Assembly: GCA_003049485.1 (NCBI GenBank)
Contig: PYST01000042.1
Coordinates: 62,001 to 126,000, forward strand
DNA length: 64,000 nt
DNA from: Ophioceras dolichostomum
Lineage: Eukaryota > Ascomycota > Sordariomycetes > Magnaporthales > Ophioceraceae
Direction of reading: 5' to 3'
The position numbers were made by a program, and so were the translations under genes. Below, one piece after another: positions 11,075 through 23,500 of the stretch. Each line of letters starts with the position of its first letter. Position 1 is the stretch's first letter. The notes under the pieces were generated by a model that did no database searches, was not told where the DNA came from, and worked only from the letters and a program-made list of their open reading frames with translations.

Positions 11075-14000
11075 TGTTGCTGATGAGAATTTATGAGAGT
11101 GAGTGAGCGTCGAGGAAGTGAAATGCTTCTAGCGGAGGAATGGGTTGAAGGTGAAAGTGTTAACGAGCGAGTCTCAGAACTGCTCAAGGCTAATTACTAT
11201 TCAGTGATCTGGAGCGAGTGAGTTGCCTGTGAGAGTGCTGGTGAGGATGCGGGAAAGCATGATCAACTCGAAGGGGGAATTTTGCCATTTTATACACCAA
11301 ACTTTCGAGGGCAGGGAGACGAAGAATGAACTGCCGTCGACGATGCCGTTCACGATGCTCTCCCCTCCGTGAGCAAAGCGACAAAGGAGGTGAGGCGCAG
11401 GCAGCCAAGTTGGCGTGGATGAGATTTTTCCATCAGCGTGACCACCACGTGAAGTCGGCGTGAATAGGACTAGTATCCTTAACGTTACTCTCGCTTGAGC
11501 GCTTGAAGCTATTCAGGGGTGGTTTTCCTTGGCTGTCAGCGCAAAATTTGCAGTTTGACACATCAAAGCAATGACTCCATCCACTCGTTGCTGCTAGTAC
11601 TAGTAGTCTTCGGGATGACTAGCGGCTCTGCGAACGAGGTCAGCGAGACCGGAATATTTCCCCCGGCGACCTTCCATATCCGGTCTTACAACCGCTCTTG
11701 GCGTGTCTTAAACCCAGCCCTACGCAGCTGAAGGCGTGGATAGTAAGCTTATTTACACTGCGACCACGGACAAGAGCGATCCTCACAGCTGCGACGGTCC
11801 GAATATACAAAGAGAGACTGGCGGTGTCATACCCGGAGTTTTGGACCGCTCAAGTCTTGGGTGTGGGGAACGAACTATTCGAAGTGAGGCCTCTGCGACC
11901 CTGTATCTCGCTGCCTGGAGAGGGTTCTTGCAGCTGACGATCTTAGTCCCACTATTTTGTTCTCAGGAATTGCGAAGGATCAGGGACGACGATGAGGTCG
12001 GATATACCACCGATACTGACGAACCGCAGGTTACGACTGAGCCACTCACACAACTCACAAGGACGGAATAGTACTACTCTCTACTATACTAGTTCGCAAG
12101 GCTAACCTGAACTCGCTGATCGCTTGGCTTTGGCCAAGATGAAGTCTCGCCGAACGTTCACAATCACGAGATGAAGACCAGCAGGTTATCTGAGCTCACA
12201 GAGACGATTATCCCCTGAGAGAAATGTCAAATCTTGAAGCACAGACGGAATGGATGGCCCGTCGGCCCTTCCTCTCTCTTGGCTTCCATCGAAAGCCCGA
12301 TGTCTCAAACCTGAAAGGGCAACTCGACCCGTCGTTTGACTCGAGGCACAGTCTCCCTCCTCCCTCAGAGAGACTAATCTTTGAATTCAACTTGGACTTG
12401 ATGCTAGTAGTACTAGCCTCGCAATTTCATTCCCTTGGACGTCGGCCGTGATCGTCCGTTCCATAGCAGCTGAAAAAACGAGTAACATCAGGGCAGAAGC
12501 CCTTAGAGGCTCGTTCACTCTCTTTCCTAGCGATATCGTGAGAAATTAAGAAGCCAGAGTATCCTCCGTGTATCCTAAGGCACACCAAACATAGCTGGTT
12601 GTCTTCCTCACTTTTGACACGCTAAGGATGTCCAGTGACTGCCCTAGTAGAATCTTAGATGCAGGTCCTCGTACTAGATATTTAATATCTTTGTTGCCTT
12701 GAGGCAGAGCTCCCTATCGTTGTTCAGGTCGGATTCCATGGGGCTCTCGTCGGAGAGCAAAGGACTGTTCAAACCACGGGGTAATACTATTTCATCATTT
12801 CCCCAGGAGACGCAGGTCCCTGACGAGACTAGCAACCGTAGAGACTTTTCACCTGGCAGTATGCCATCCGGGCCCGGATACCAGCTTCCCGTGGAAGCCT
12901 CCTGGAGCCAGACTAGCTACTAGGTATTAGTTGAAGCTGGCAAACTCGGGGAAGAGGCTTTTGAAGGACTGATAGACCTTCTCTTGAGTTCGAAGTTGGT
13001 CCAAGGCCCAATGATGCTACACGATATACTGCAAACTTGAAGTATAAGTACCTACCTACATCGCTACGACAGCTCATCTCAGATAATTTCGCAGAAGATC
13101 CAAACTCTCAGCACCACAGCTGAGCTTGTACATGGACAAGCCTGTCCTTGAATCCACGACAATGACACCAGGCGACGATAGTGAGCCAAGAACTTGAAAC
13201 ACGTGAGGATCAACCAGCCGACCACCACGCTCGAGTCGTATAATAATTCATGGTCTTGAAATGACTGGTTATATGAGTTGCAAGTGAAGGGCTGAGGAGC
13301 AGCTCCTTCGACGACCATTTTCTCACGACCCCTTATTTCGTCGATAGGAGGTGGGTCGGAGACTGGGAACCATACCAGAAAGCAGGAGCATAGGTAGCTT
13401 ACCGTAATTAGACGGAACCTGCCTGGGCTTCAAAATTGTGAACGGCAGTTGGAAAATAACATAGGAATACCTACCCAATTACTATACTTACTACCAAGTA
13501 ATATTCTGTTTTCTTGGAAATGTTGCTGATATCTCAAATTCCTTGCATTATTGCCTCCGGTTACCCAGAGGTAGGGGCTGTTGGCTGGTGGGTTAAACGA
13601 GTACGTGGTACCTAAATGTAGGCGGTAAGTAACTGAACAGCACACCTAAACTGAGCCGACATGGAACCCCTCAGGTGCTGCAGGCATGCTGCACCACTGG
13701 GGAGATTAGCGGCTACCGCGCCCTGAAAAACCGCCACAGTGGTATTGCAGATCATGCCTGTCTAGTGCCGCGTGCAGGTGGATTTTTGCCTCTCACGGTC
13801 GCATTACCCCGCCCCAACGCCTGTCGTCTGCATCTCTCAGCAGTCCTCGAGCATCGTCGGCTGACCGGATCGAGACATATTGATCCTCTCGAAGGTTTGC
13901 CGAGAGGTCTGGGTCTTTCTCAACTCTTTCCGCGCCGGTTGACGGGTTCGGGATGTGTCACAATGTCACGATAGTGGCCGGCAAGTTCGTTCCTGTGGGA

Positions 14001-14105
14001 CGCTCTGGCTGCAAGACCGTTGTCGACTGTCGAGCCTCGAGGCGGCTGGAGTCGGATGCAGCTCAACCTTCAATTTACGGTCCGCCAATCCGATTTCGCT
14101 CCAAA

Positions 14106-14140
14106 TGTCACTCCAGATGTCACTCCAGGTGTCACTCAAG
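14106..14140. repeat. Tandem 12-bp repeat (unit near TGTCACTCCAGA), about 3 copies
   Basis: Three imperfect consecutive copies of a 12-bp unit containing TGTCACTC, about 410-440 bp before the TcA-type start codon. This is a short array in non-coding DNA. Confidence 0.8.
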
Positions 14141-14166
14141 GGAAGACCAGCAGAAGGAGATGGAGT

Positions 14167-14202
14167 CGGCGACCTTGCCGGCGACCTTGCCGGCGACCTT
14201 GC
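14167..14202. repeat. Tandem 12-bp repeat (unit CGGCGACCTTGC), 3 perfect copies
   Basis: Three exact copies of CGGCGACCTTGC, immediately following the other 12-bp array and about 345 bp before the TcA-type ATG. Confidence 0.9.
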
Positions 14203-14544
14203 CGGTTCTATGGGGTGACATGGTTCGGCTCGGATGAGCCTCCCTACCTAGGTACGTAATGAACACCATCACGGCTTGTCCTCAAGCTAATCGTATCTCT
14301 GCTAGGACTGAACAACGCCGAAGCGATCTCGACTCTCCTTCCTCTCTCCTCTTATTCCATACTTCAAGGTCATCATTAGTTCATATCTCTACCTTGTCAG
14401 TTCACGATCTCAGTGCATTACCAATTCTCAAATACATAATTTCCTCCTTTGCGGCTCTTTCCCCCTGCTTAGCCTGGGCCTTTCTAGCGTAATATCTGAT
14501 CAATTTGTCGAGCACTCGTCTTATGACGGCAATATTCAGCAGAC

Positions 14545-17500
14545 ATGGAGAACAACGTAGAAACAATCTTAGCATCACTCGGAGGGATCATCAGCGAGGA
14601 AGAGCAGAGGTTACTTCAGCGCCAGGTTGAGGAGTGGTCACAGCCGTCGAAGTCGTCACAGGCGGACAAGTACGGCGTGATCAAGGAGGTGGTGGCCAGT
14701 CTTTTGGCTAAGAAAAAGATCTCAGTCTCGCTGCATGACCGCCTGCAGCTTGCTCTTCAGGTCGCTTCTCTAAGCAACAACAATGAGGCGCTTATCAAGG
14801 CCGCAGATAACCAGGCCAATGTCAGTGACCTGCGAGACCTAGCTGTGTATTTCGACACGGCTGCGATCGAGGCTGTCATATCCCCAGCGAGGCATGAAGG
14901 CGACGGCGCAGGTGGAAGTGACGAACACGATCATGCCTCGAGGGATGACTCCGGCACTAAGGATAGCCAGATCCAGAGCGTCGCGAGCATCAGTGAGAGA
15001 CCAGCGTTGCTGTCCTCGGCATCAGCAGAAGTGGGCGTTGGCAGCTCCTCGGTAACGAGTGATGCTGCGAAAGCGATCAGGACAGCTATTTTCCGCGCGG
15101 CGCCCACTGCAACTGTGCAGGGGATGCTGATGAGCGACAAGATCAAGGTCGAGTCCGATGACCCACAGGTCAAGGCCGATCTCATCAATGTGCTTTCGAA
15201 ACTCGGCCTCACAGACCTCGGAACTGTACCGGTGCCTTCACTCCTCACCACAGCCCCTGAGGCCTTCTCTGACGTTCCAGAAGAGCGCAGAGCTGCCGTG
15301 ACCAGCGGGCTGAAGACGTTGTCTCGGGTGACAAGCATCGCGCCCTCGACCAAGTCAATGGAAGCGTTAGTAAACGGCGGCTACACGACGAGTCTTTCCG
15401 TTGCTAGTGTGCCCAAGGACGACTTCGTGGCCACGGTATCGTCGCCGGAGGTACCTGCAGAAGCCGCCAGCGCCGTCCATGCCAATGCCGTCAACTCGGT
15501 CATCCGCAACGAGAACATGCTCGTCGGCATTCTGCAGCTGGTTCGCGGCACAGGCTTGCAGGTGATCGACGGCAAGGAGTCCACAGCCTTCCAGCAGATG
15601 AAGGTCAAAGAGCTGAAGGTCGCAAGCTCCAATACACTCGACTTCGAGTCGCTCTTTGGCAGCATGGACCAGTGCGTGTGCGATGACTGCACCACCGTGT
15701 ACTCGCCCGCCAGCTATTTCGTCGACCTCCTCCAGTACCTTCGCGCGAGCCGGACTGTCGCCACTCCCGAGGAGCCCACAAGAGCAGGGGAGCAGCCGTC
15801 GATCAAGGGCACCGTCCTCGAGAAGCTGCTAAAAAGGCGGCCCGACCTTGCCCACATCCAGCTCACGTGCGAGAACACCAACACGGCCCTTCCCTATATC
15901 GATCTAGCCAACGAGGTCATGGAGTCCTTCATCACCCATCTCAGCACTTTTACTCCATCTCCTGCCCCTTCCAGTGACACGGACCTACGCAACCTTCAAA
16001 CTACCATTGACGTGCACAATGTCGAGGACGACGAGGACTCGAGTGATCTGCTGGCAGAGCCGCAGCACACGGACTACACTGCCTACCAAGCACTTGCCGC
16101 CGCCAGCTATCCGCACACGTTGCCATATCACCAACCAGTTGACGCTCAAAGAGCCTACCTCGACATTCTCAACATATCTCGCCTAGAGCTGCTGGATGCG
16201 TTCCGGCCGAAACCAGCCGTACTTGCCCCTAATGTCCAGGCCGCGGTCAATCCTGAGCGATTGGTCGAGCTGCACCGTGCTGTCCTCGCTCGACAGCTAG
16301 ACGCTGAAGTGTTGGGGCTGGCCCAGGAGGAATATGTCATCTTGACCGGCCAGTCCTTCTTCGAGTCAGACTACTTCGCGGCCACCGAGGGTGTCACCCT
16401 TACTCCCGAGCAGTACGCCAGTCGCATCAACCTCCTCCCACGGCACTCATATTGGGGATATCCCGACCACATCGCACTCTCTTCGACGGACGACGTCGCT
16501 CGGACCGGACTGCAGTTCGTAAAACGGCAGCTCCTGCCCAGGAGCGGAATCACCTTCTCGGACCTCGTCTCTATGGTCGAAACGCGATTCGTCAACCCGA
16601 GCCAACCGTCCGGTCGAAACAAGCACATTTTGAACCAGCTACGGTTTAGCTACAAGTTCCTCTGCACGCTTGTTGACAACAAGGCCACCGACCCAACCAG
16701 CCGCCTGTCCAAGCTCGCCACGTTTGCGGTCCAGACCACCAACCTCATGAACTTGGCGGAGCAGCTCATAGACCAGAGCCAGGACATTGGCAGCTCCGTT
16801 GGCGTGAGCGATGGGACCGGCGTCAGCAATGATGAAATCCAAAGCTGGATCTTCAACGAGTTCGAAGGTCTGGGCAAGACGATCGTGCTGGACTCTGGAG
16901 AGGGTCCCCGCCTCCCCATCGAAGGGCCGCTCATCGCCCAGCCGGTAAACGACCAGCCGCTGTTCACAGTGGGCTACCTATCGACCGATGGGCTGATCAG
17001 GGACGAGGCCTCCACGATCGTGGGCAACGTCGCCATCGACGGCAGAGTATTCATCGGCAGTGCGGCCGACGAGGTCACAATCGAGGCCAAGTACGATCCC
17101 GTCGAGGCAGAGCGGAAATACAACTTCATCGTCAAGGATCCCGGCGACACGTCCAAAGTGGTGGGCATCGTGGTCCAAGGCCATTTGAAGCAGTGCATCA
17201 CCGGAGACGAGTGGGCTCCAATCGAATGGTACTTGCCCGCCGGACTGGGCGGGAGCTGCAGCATCGAGAATGTTCGGCTTACCCGCCTGGACGGCACATC
17301 TCTCGCCGCCGATGAGTGGGACAACTTGCACAAGTTCATCCGTCTTCAGCGGGCGCTGGGCTGGTCGGTCCAGGAAACGGACATGGCACTGCAGGGGCTC
17401 CTTCATCTGCCTACAGATGCCGACGGGGACAAGGGAGATGACGACGGGGGCATTCCTGTCTCTAGCCCTAAAATCACTGTGGACACACTCCATCAACTGG

Positions 17501-20500
17501 CAGCGATCAAGAAACTCGTGCCGTTGACAGGACTGACAGTGGAGCAGCTGTTGACGTTCTGGACTAGCATTCCCACCGGCGGATCGAAGTCCCTCTACAG
17601 CCGACTCTTCCTCAACGGCAATATCCTGCGCAGGTCAGACGCGGTCTTCGGTCCTGACAACAATGGTGACTACTTGTTGGGGAAGGAGAAATCCAAAATC
17701 TCTCAATATCTCCTAGTAATCCTCGCTGCGTTCGGCATGAAGGCTGCGGACCTCGAGTATCTCCTGAACCTGGATACGGACCAGGATCAGGACGACAATG
17801 GAGAAGTGGCTCAGACATCTGCGGAGACTGAGGGGGGCCAAGAAACAGGAAGCGGAAGCACCTCCAGAATCGCCGTCCCAGACGTGCTCAACATTGCCAA
17901 TCTGTCGCGCATCTACAGATACAGCCTCCTGGCTAAGCTCCTTGGGGTGAGCATCCAGGATGACCTCGGGCAGGTCCTCGCTGTCGGACTGCCTAACCCT
18001 TTTCGGAGTCCCACAGACTGCCTTGAGCTGCTCGAGACCTGGGGTGCCATGGGGAAGATGGGCTTCTCCTGGCCCGAGCTGAGGTTCATTGCCGAGGACG
18101 ACACGGAGTTGTCCGAGCTCGACCCTCTCGCACCGCAGCCTAAGAAGGTGCTTCAGACGGCCAAGACGATCCACGATGGAATCCTGGCCATCGAGGAGGA
18201 TCATACGATTCCTGGTGACAAGGACGACGTGTCTCTGGAGCTCGTGCAGTCTAAGGCGGCACTGATCTTCGATGAGGCCGTCGTCACGGAGATTGCCCAG
18301 CTTCTGGAGGGCAAAACAGGTGCGCTCCCCACATACCAACCTACCTAAATAAATACCTTGAAGGGCGTTGTGGCAAGGGGAGATTTCTCTCCCTAGATCA
18401 CCACTAGCTAACTTGCATGCGTGACTAATAGCATATCTCACCCGCGCCCCAAAAATCACCGGGATCGACTCCTTCCAAAAGAAGCTGTCGCAGGCGTCGT
18501 CCAAGAAGGCCACCTATATCGCAGGGCAGAATGGGCAGAGCTCTCAATTGCTCGTCATCGGCATTCTCACCAAGGACGAGCTCACCAATGTCGCCAGCCT
18601 GCTCGATCCCGAAATGCTGAAAAAGGAGGATGAGAAAGATGCCGCTTCTGGGGCTGCTGTGGAGGAGGAGACCCCGAAGTCTGTCAACAAAACCGAACAG
18701 CTCGAAGCGCAGGAGGCAGCTGCTAAGCTGTACAAGGCCTGGCAGGACACGGTTGCGAGGGCGTCGCAGCAGCCGCGCAACATTTTCCTCAAGTGCCTCG
18801 TCGGGGTGTTCCCCAGCGACGTCGCCGAGCGGGAGCTGAAGGGCGACACGCCCACCATCTTGGCCCCCGACATCAGCGAGGAGGCGGCGGCTGCCGACCC
18901 TGACGCGGCGGCGGTGGCCCAGGCGAAGACGCCTTCCCAGAAGCGCCGTTACTTCCTCCAGCATTTCATCGGCCTCCTCCGGACCCGTCTCAGCCAGGTC
19001 CTGGTTAGGGATACGATCACGTCCACCGCCGGGTTCGGCGACCGAGCCGTGGCCCAGCTGATGCTGGAACACATCGCGCTGGACAGGACGAAATCTTCCG
19101 TGACCGCCATGCAGTTCATCTTGGAGCAGATGACGAAGGAGGATGGCGATCATGATTCCTCGGGCGACGGCGGCGGCTGGAACGGGTACTTGTCGCCGAC
19201 GACGTCGGACATGTTCACCTTCTCAGTCTCAGTCGACGAGCAGCCTCCCCCCCTCGTAATCGACGGCAAGCTGGTGGAGTTCAGCCTCCAGCAAGAAGAC
19301 CCTTACCGTCTATGGGCCACGCCCACCTCAAAGCCCCTCAAGCTCGACTCGAACCAGCTGTACAACCTCCAGATGTTCGGCGGAGTGAACCCGCAGAACC
19401 TGCAGTGGAAGCCGGCCACCGGGGCCAGGACCGCCGTGCCGAGCTCGGCCTTCCTTCCCAGTCGGGCCCAGAGTGAGCTGAGGGACGTCTTCGTGCGGCT
19501 GCAGAGGGCGGCCATCACCGTGAACCGCTACGGGCTGTCGACAGAGGAGGTCGACTACATCTACGACCATCCCGACGACTTCGAGGGGATCGACCTTATG
19601 CACCTCAGCGTGTCGCAGTGGAAGAGGCTGAAGCTGTACGTCGACTTCCGCAACAGCCTGCCGTCGCGGACCGAGATCTCGCTGGTCCAGCTGTACGGCT
19701 GGGCCGTCGCGAATCCCGGGGCATCCAGAGCCGACCTCGTCGCCAAGATCCACAGCGCCACGGGTTGGAGCAAGACGCAGGTCGCGCAGATCCTGAACGG
19801 CCTGCTGCTGCCCACAGCGACGACCCCCGACCTAGCCACGGCCTCCGACTTCACCAACGGCGTGAACCTGAGCTGCTTCGCCCTGCTCATCTCCATCTCG
19901 AGCAAGACCGGCGTGGAGATCCCCCGGCTCTTCTCCTGGGCCACCCCCCGGAGCACCTCGCGAGAGGACTTCTCCAAGCTGAACGCCATCGCCCAAGAGG
20001 TGAAGAAGGCGGCGCGGGCGCGCTATAGCCCACGAGCTTGGCCGGACGTGGTGAAGCCCGCCAGCGACGCGCTGCGGGCGAACCAGAACCAGGCGCTCAT
20101 CGACTTCCTGCTCGCGCGCGACGAGATCAGGGCGCTCGACATCCGGGACGCGGACGGACTGTTCGAGTTCTTCCTCATCGATCCGCAGATGACCTCGCTG
20201 GTGGAGACGTCGCGCATCAAGCAGGCCACGGCGACGGTGCAGGCGTACGTGCAGCGCTGCCTGCTGGGTCTCGAGGAGGGCTACGGAGTGTCGCCTTCGC
20301 ACCTCGACCGGCGCCGGTGGGAGTGGATGCAGCGGTACCGCGTGTGGGAGGCCAACCGCAAGGTGTTCCTGTACCCGGAGAACTGGCTGGACCCATCGCT
20401 GCGGGACGACAAGAGCGACTTCTTCCGCGAGCTCGAGTCGGAGCTGCTGCAGAAGGACCTGAGCCGAGATACGGTCGCGTCCGCCATCAGGGGGTATCTG

Positions 20501-23500
20501 TACAGCGTCCACGAGGTGGCCAACCTGTCGGTCGCAGGGCTGTGCATCGACTACACCAACCCGGCCCGGACCCTGCACCTCTTCGCCCGCACGCGCACCG
20601 CTCCTTTCGCGATCTATTACAACACCTGGTCCGAGAGCGGCTGCTGGGGCAGCTGGAAGAAAATGGCCGTCGAGATGCCGGTCTACACGATCGAAAACAA
20701 CGACAAGAGCAGCGGTGCAAGCAGCCCCGGCGCCTCGGGCGTGTACCTTGCACCCATCGCCTTCGACAACAGGGTGGTGGTGTTCATCCCGCAGATCCTG
20801 AAGAAGACGGTGGCCGCCACCGCGTCATCGGAAGCAGACAAAACCGTCAAGTTTGGACAGCTCAGCGACAGGGAAGTGAACAAGAGCATGCCCGTCGACG
20901 GGTGGGACGTCAAGCTGAGCTGGACCGAGCTCCGGAACGGGGCGTGGACGCCCCGGCGCCTCTGTCCAGACGGGGTGGTCGATCTGCCCTCCTCGAGCAA
21001 CAGCAGTGACTCGATCCAAATCGACAGCTACACCTTCCTCCCGACGGCCGTGATCTTCGGCAGGATCACGACCTGGGAGGAGAGCCCGCAGATGATCAAG
21101 GTGTTCGCGTGGCGGGCAGGCTACGACGGCATCCTCGCCGAGTGGAACTTCACGAACGGCGAGCTGTCCCTGGCTGGCGCCGTCACGGGGGGACTGTCGA
21201 TCTCGCACGGGGCCCCGCGCGACCTATCGTTCGGCTACAGCTGGGAGAACGGCGAGAACAGGATCCACTCCACCCAGAGCTTCCTGTCACCCGGCAGCAC
21301 GACGTACGACGGGGAGACGCCGCCCGACCCGCCGCTGAACACGATCCTCAACGTCGACCTGGCCCGCAAGCCGTACGCCGGCGAGCTCCTGCCGGATATC
21401 ATGGGCCGGGTATCGGCACTGAGCCCCAGGGCAACGGACCCGGAGCTCATATACAGGCTGTCGTACCCGAACATGAATAGCCTCATGTCTGCCTCGCTTG
21501 GCCGCAGCAGTAGCAGCAACAGCACTGGGTCAAGCTCAAGCCCAAGCTCAGGTGGTTCGAACTCAGACTCGTCAGCGGCGGCCCTCTTCTCCCGCCTCGG
21601 CGCCTTCCAAGGCGCGAACGAGATGCGGACCATGTTCGGGGCCGTCGACGCGGCCCTGAACCCGGAGGGGGGCAGGTGGTACTGGTTCAACGAGCTCTCG
21701 CAGCCGTTCTCGCTCTACAACTGGGAGCTGGGCCTGCACGCGCCCATGAGCCTCGTCGACAGGCTGCTGAAGAGCCAGCAGTTCGAGGAGGCCATCGAGG
21801 TCTGCCACTACGTCTTCAACCCCATGGCGAAGGGGGAGAGGAGCGACGACATGGGCCGGTTCTGGAACTTCGCGCCGTTCAAGTTCGTGAAGGCCGCGCA
21901 GACGGTTGAGGCGTTTTTCCAGTCCTTCCGGCCTGGTGATAGGTGAGTGCTCGTGCACTTGTGTACTTGTTGCGACTTACTACCTACTACCTACGACCTT
22001 TCACTCCAGATCTACCCACTGTTACCTAGCACTGTAGCGATCCCTTGCCTCCGACTTACCCAAGACCACCAGACCACCACACCACCAGACACTGACAGTA
22101 AGCATCATTTCAGGGACGATGTCACGGCCTGGAGAAACAACCCCTTCGCGCCCCACGTCGTTGCGAGAAGCAGGCCGACAGCCTACATGAAGTGGATCGT
22201 TATGAAGTACATCGAGATCCTGATCGAATGGGGAGACTGGTACTTCCGGCAGAACACGCTCGAGGCGATCCCAAACGCCATCCAGCTGTACATCCTCGCG
22301 TCGCATCTGTATGGCCCTCGAGGGCAGAAGCTCACGCGGGAGGTGAAGGTCAAGCCGCAGACTTACACAAGCCGTGAGTGTCCCGATCTGCCACTACTCA
22401 CCAACTTAACCTCCATGTACCGAGGTTCCCCTTTTCCATGCTATCAATATATGGTATCACTCGTCATGAATCTACGAGGCTTACACGTTTCAATCTACTT
22501 CCCAACAGTGCTCAAAAGGTTCGACGCCTTCTCAAACGCCCTGGTCCAAATGGAGGAGCTCTTCCCCTTCAGCAACCAAACCTCCCTCCCCCTCGGCAAG
22601 CTCCCCGACGACCCCGAGGTGCAAGTGACAAACATATTCGGCTTCGCCGCGGGCCTCTACTTCGCCATCCCCGACAACCCGCAGCTCCGCGCGCTGGGCG
22701 AGCGCATCGACGACCGCCTCTTCAAGATCCGCCACTCGCAGGACATCACGGGCGTCCCGCGCAAGCTGCCCCTCTTCGAACCGCCCATCGACCCGGCCCT
22801 GCTCGTGCAGGCGGCGTCCCAGGGTCTGTCGCTCGCGGACGTGCTCGCGGACCTCAACGGCGGGCCCATGCCCAACTACCGCTTCCAGTACCTCCTGGGG
22901 CGCGCGCTCGAGCTGGCCCAGGAGGTTCGCAGCTTCGGGCAGGCGCTGCTGCAGGCCAGGGAGAGGCAGGACGCCGAGTCTTACGCGGTGCTGCGCGCCA
23001 CGCACGAGACCTCCACGCAGCGCCTGCTCATGACCACCAAGAAGCTCGCGCTCGACGAGGCGAACGCCGGCCTCGAGGCGCTACGGTTCTCGCGGAAGGG
23101 GCCCGAGAACAGGATGCGCTTCTACCTTCGCCTGGCCGGGGAGGACATCTCTGCCGTGCCTTCAGCGGTCGCCTCCTCGTCTGCGGCGGTGGCCGAGTTC
23201 AGCGAGCTGAGCGAGCGCCTCCAGTCCCCCGTAGACGAGGGCGGGCTCAAGCTGCTCCCCTACGAAGTCGAAGAGAACGCCCAGCTGTCCTACGCCGCGA
23301 ACCTGACCGTCGCGCAGGGCGTTCTCGAGCTCCTCTCCGGCGTCTTCCACGCCCTACCCGTCACCGCCGCGCACGGCACTCCGGTGGGAGTCGGCATCGC
23401 GATGAAGTGGGGCCCTCCCATGCTGGGACACGCGACGTCCGCAGCAGCCAAGGGGATCGGCATCGAGGTCGGGCAGCGCAACTTCAAGGCCTCCGCCGCG

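Larger units (their letters stand above)
11075..14544. other. 3.5-kb intergenic region upstream of the TcA-type gene
   Basis: Scattered short open frames occur but none has a signal peptide, domain or consistent splice pattern. The region serves as promoter for the minus-strand secreted protein on the left and the TcA-type gene on the right. CT-rich stretches (about 14330-14400) precede the TcA start, as is common in fungal promoters. Two short 12-bp tandem arrays are listed separately. Confidence 0.5.

Noticed and set aside
13675..14237. Open frames with CHSR repeats upstream of the TcA-type gene
   Set aside because: The repeats are just the translated 12-bp tandem array, and there is no domain, signal peptide or good start.
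20038..21009. A 323-residue Arg-rich frame inside the TcA-type gene
   Set aside because: A different-frame reading of exon 2, which carries clear ABC-toxin motifs in the chosen frame.
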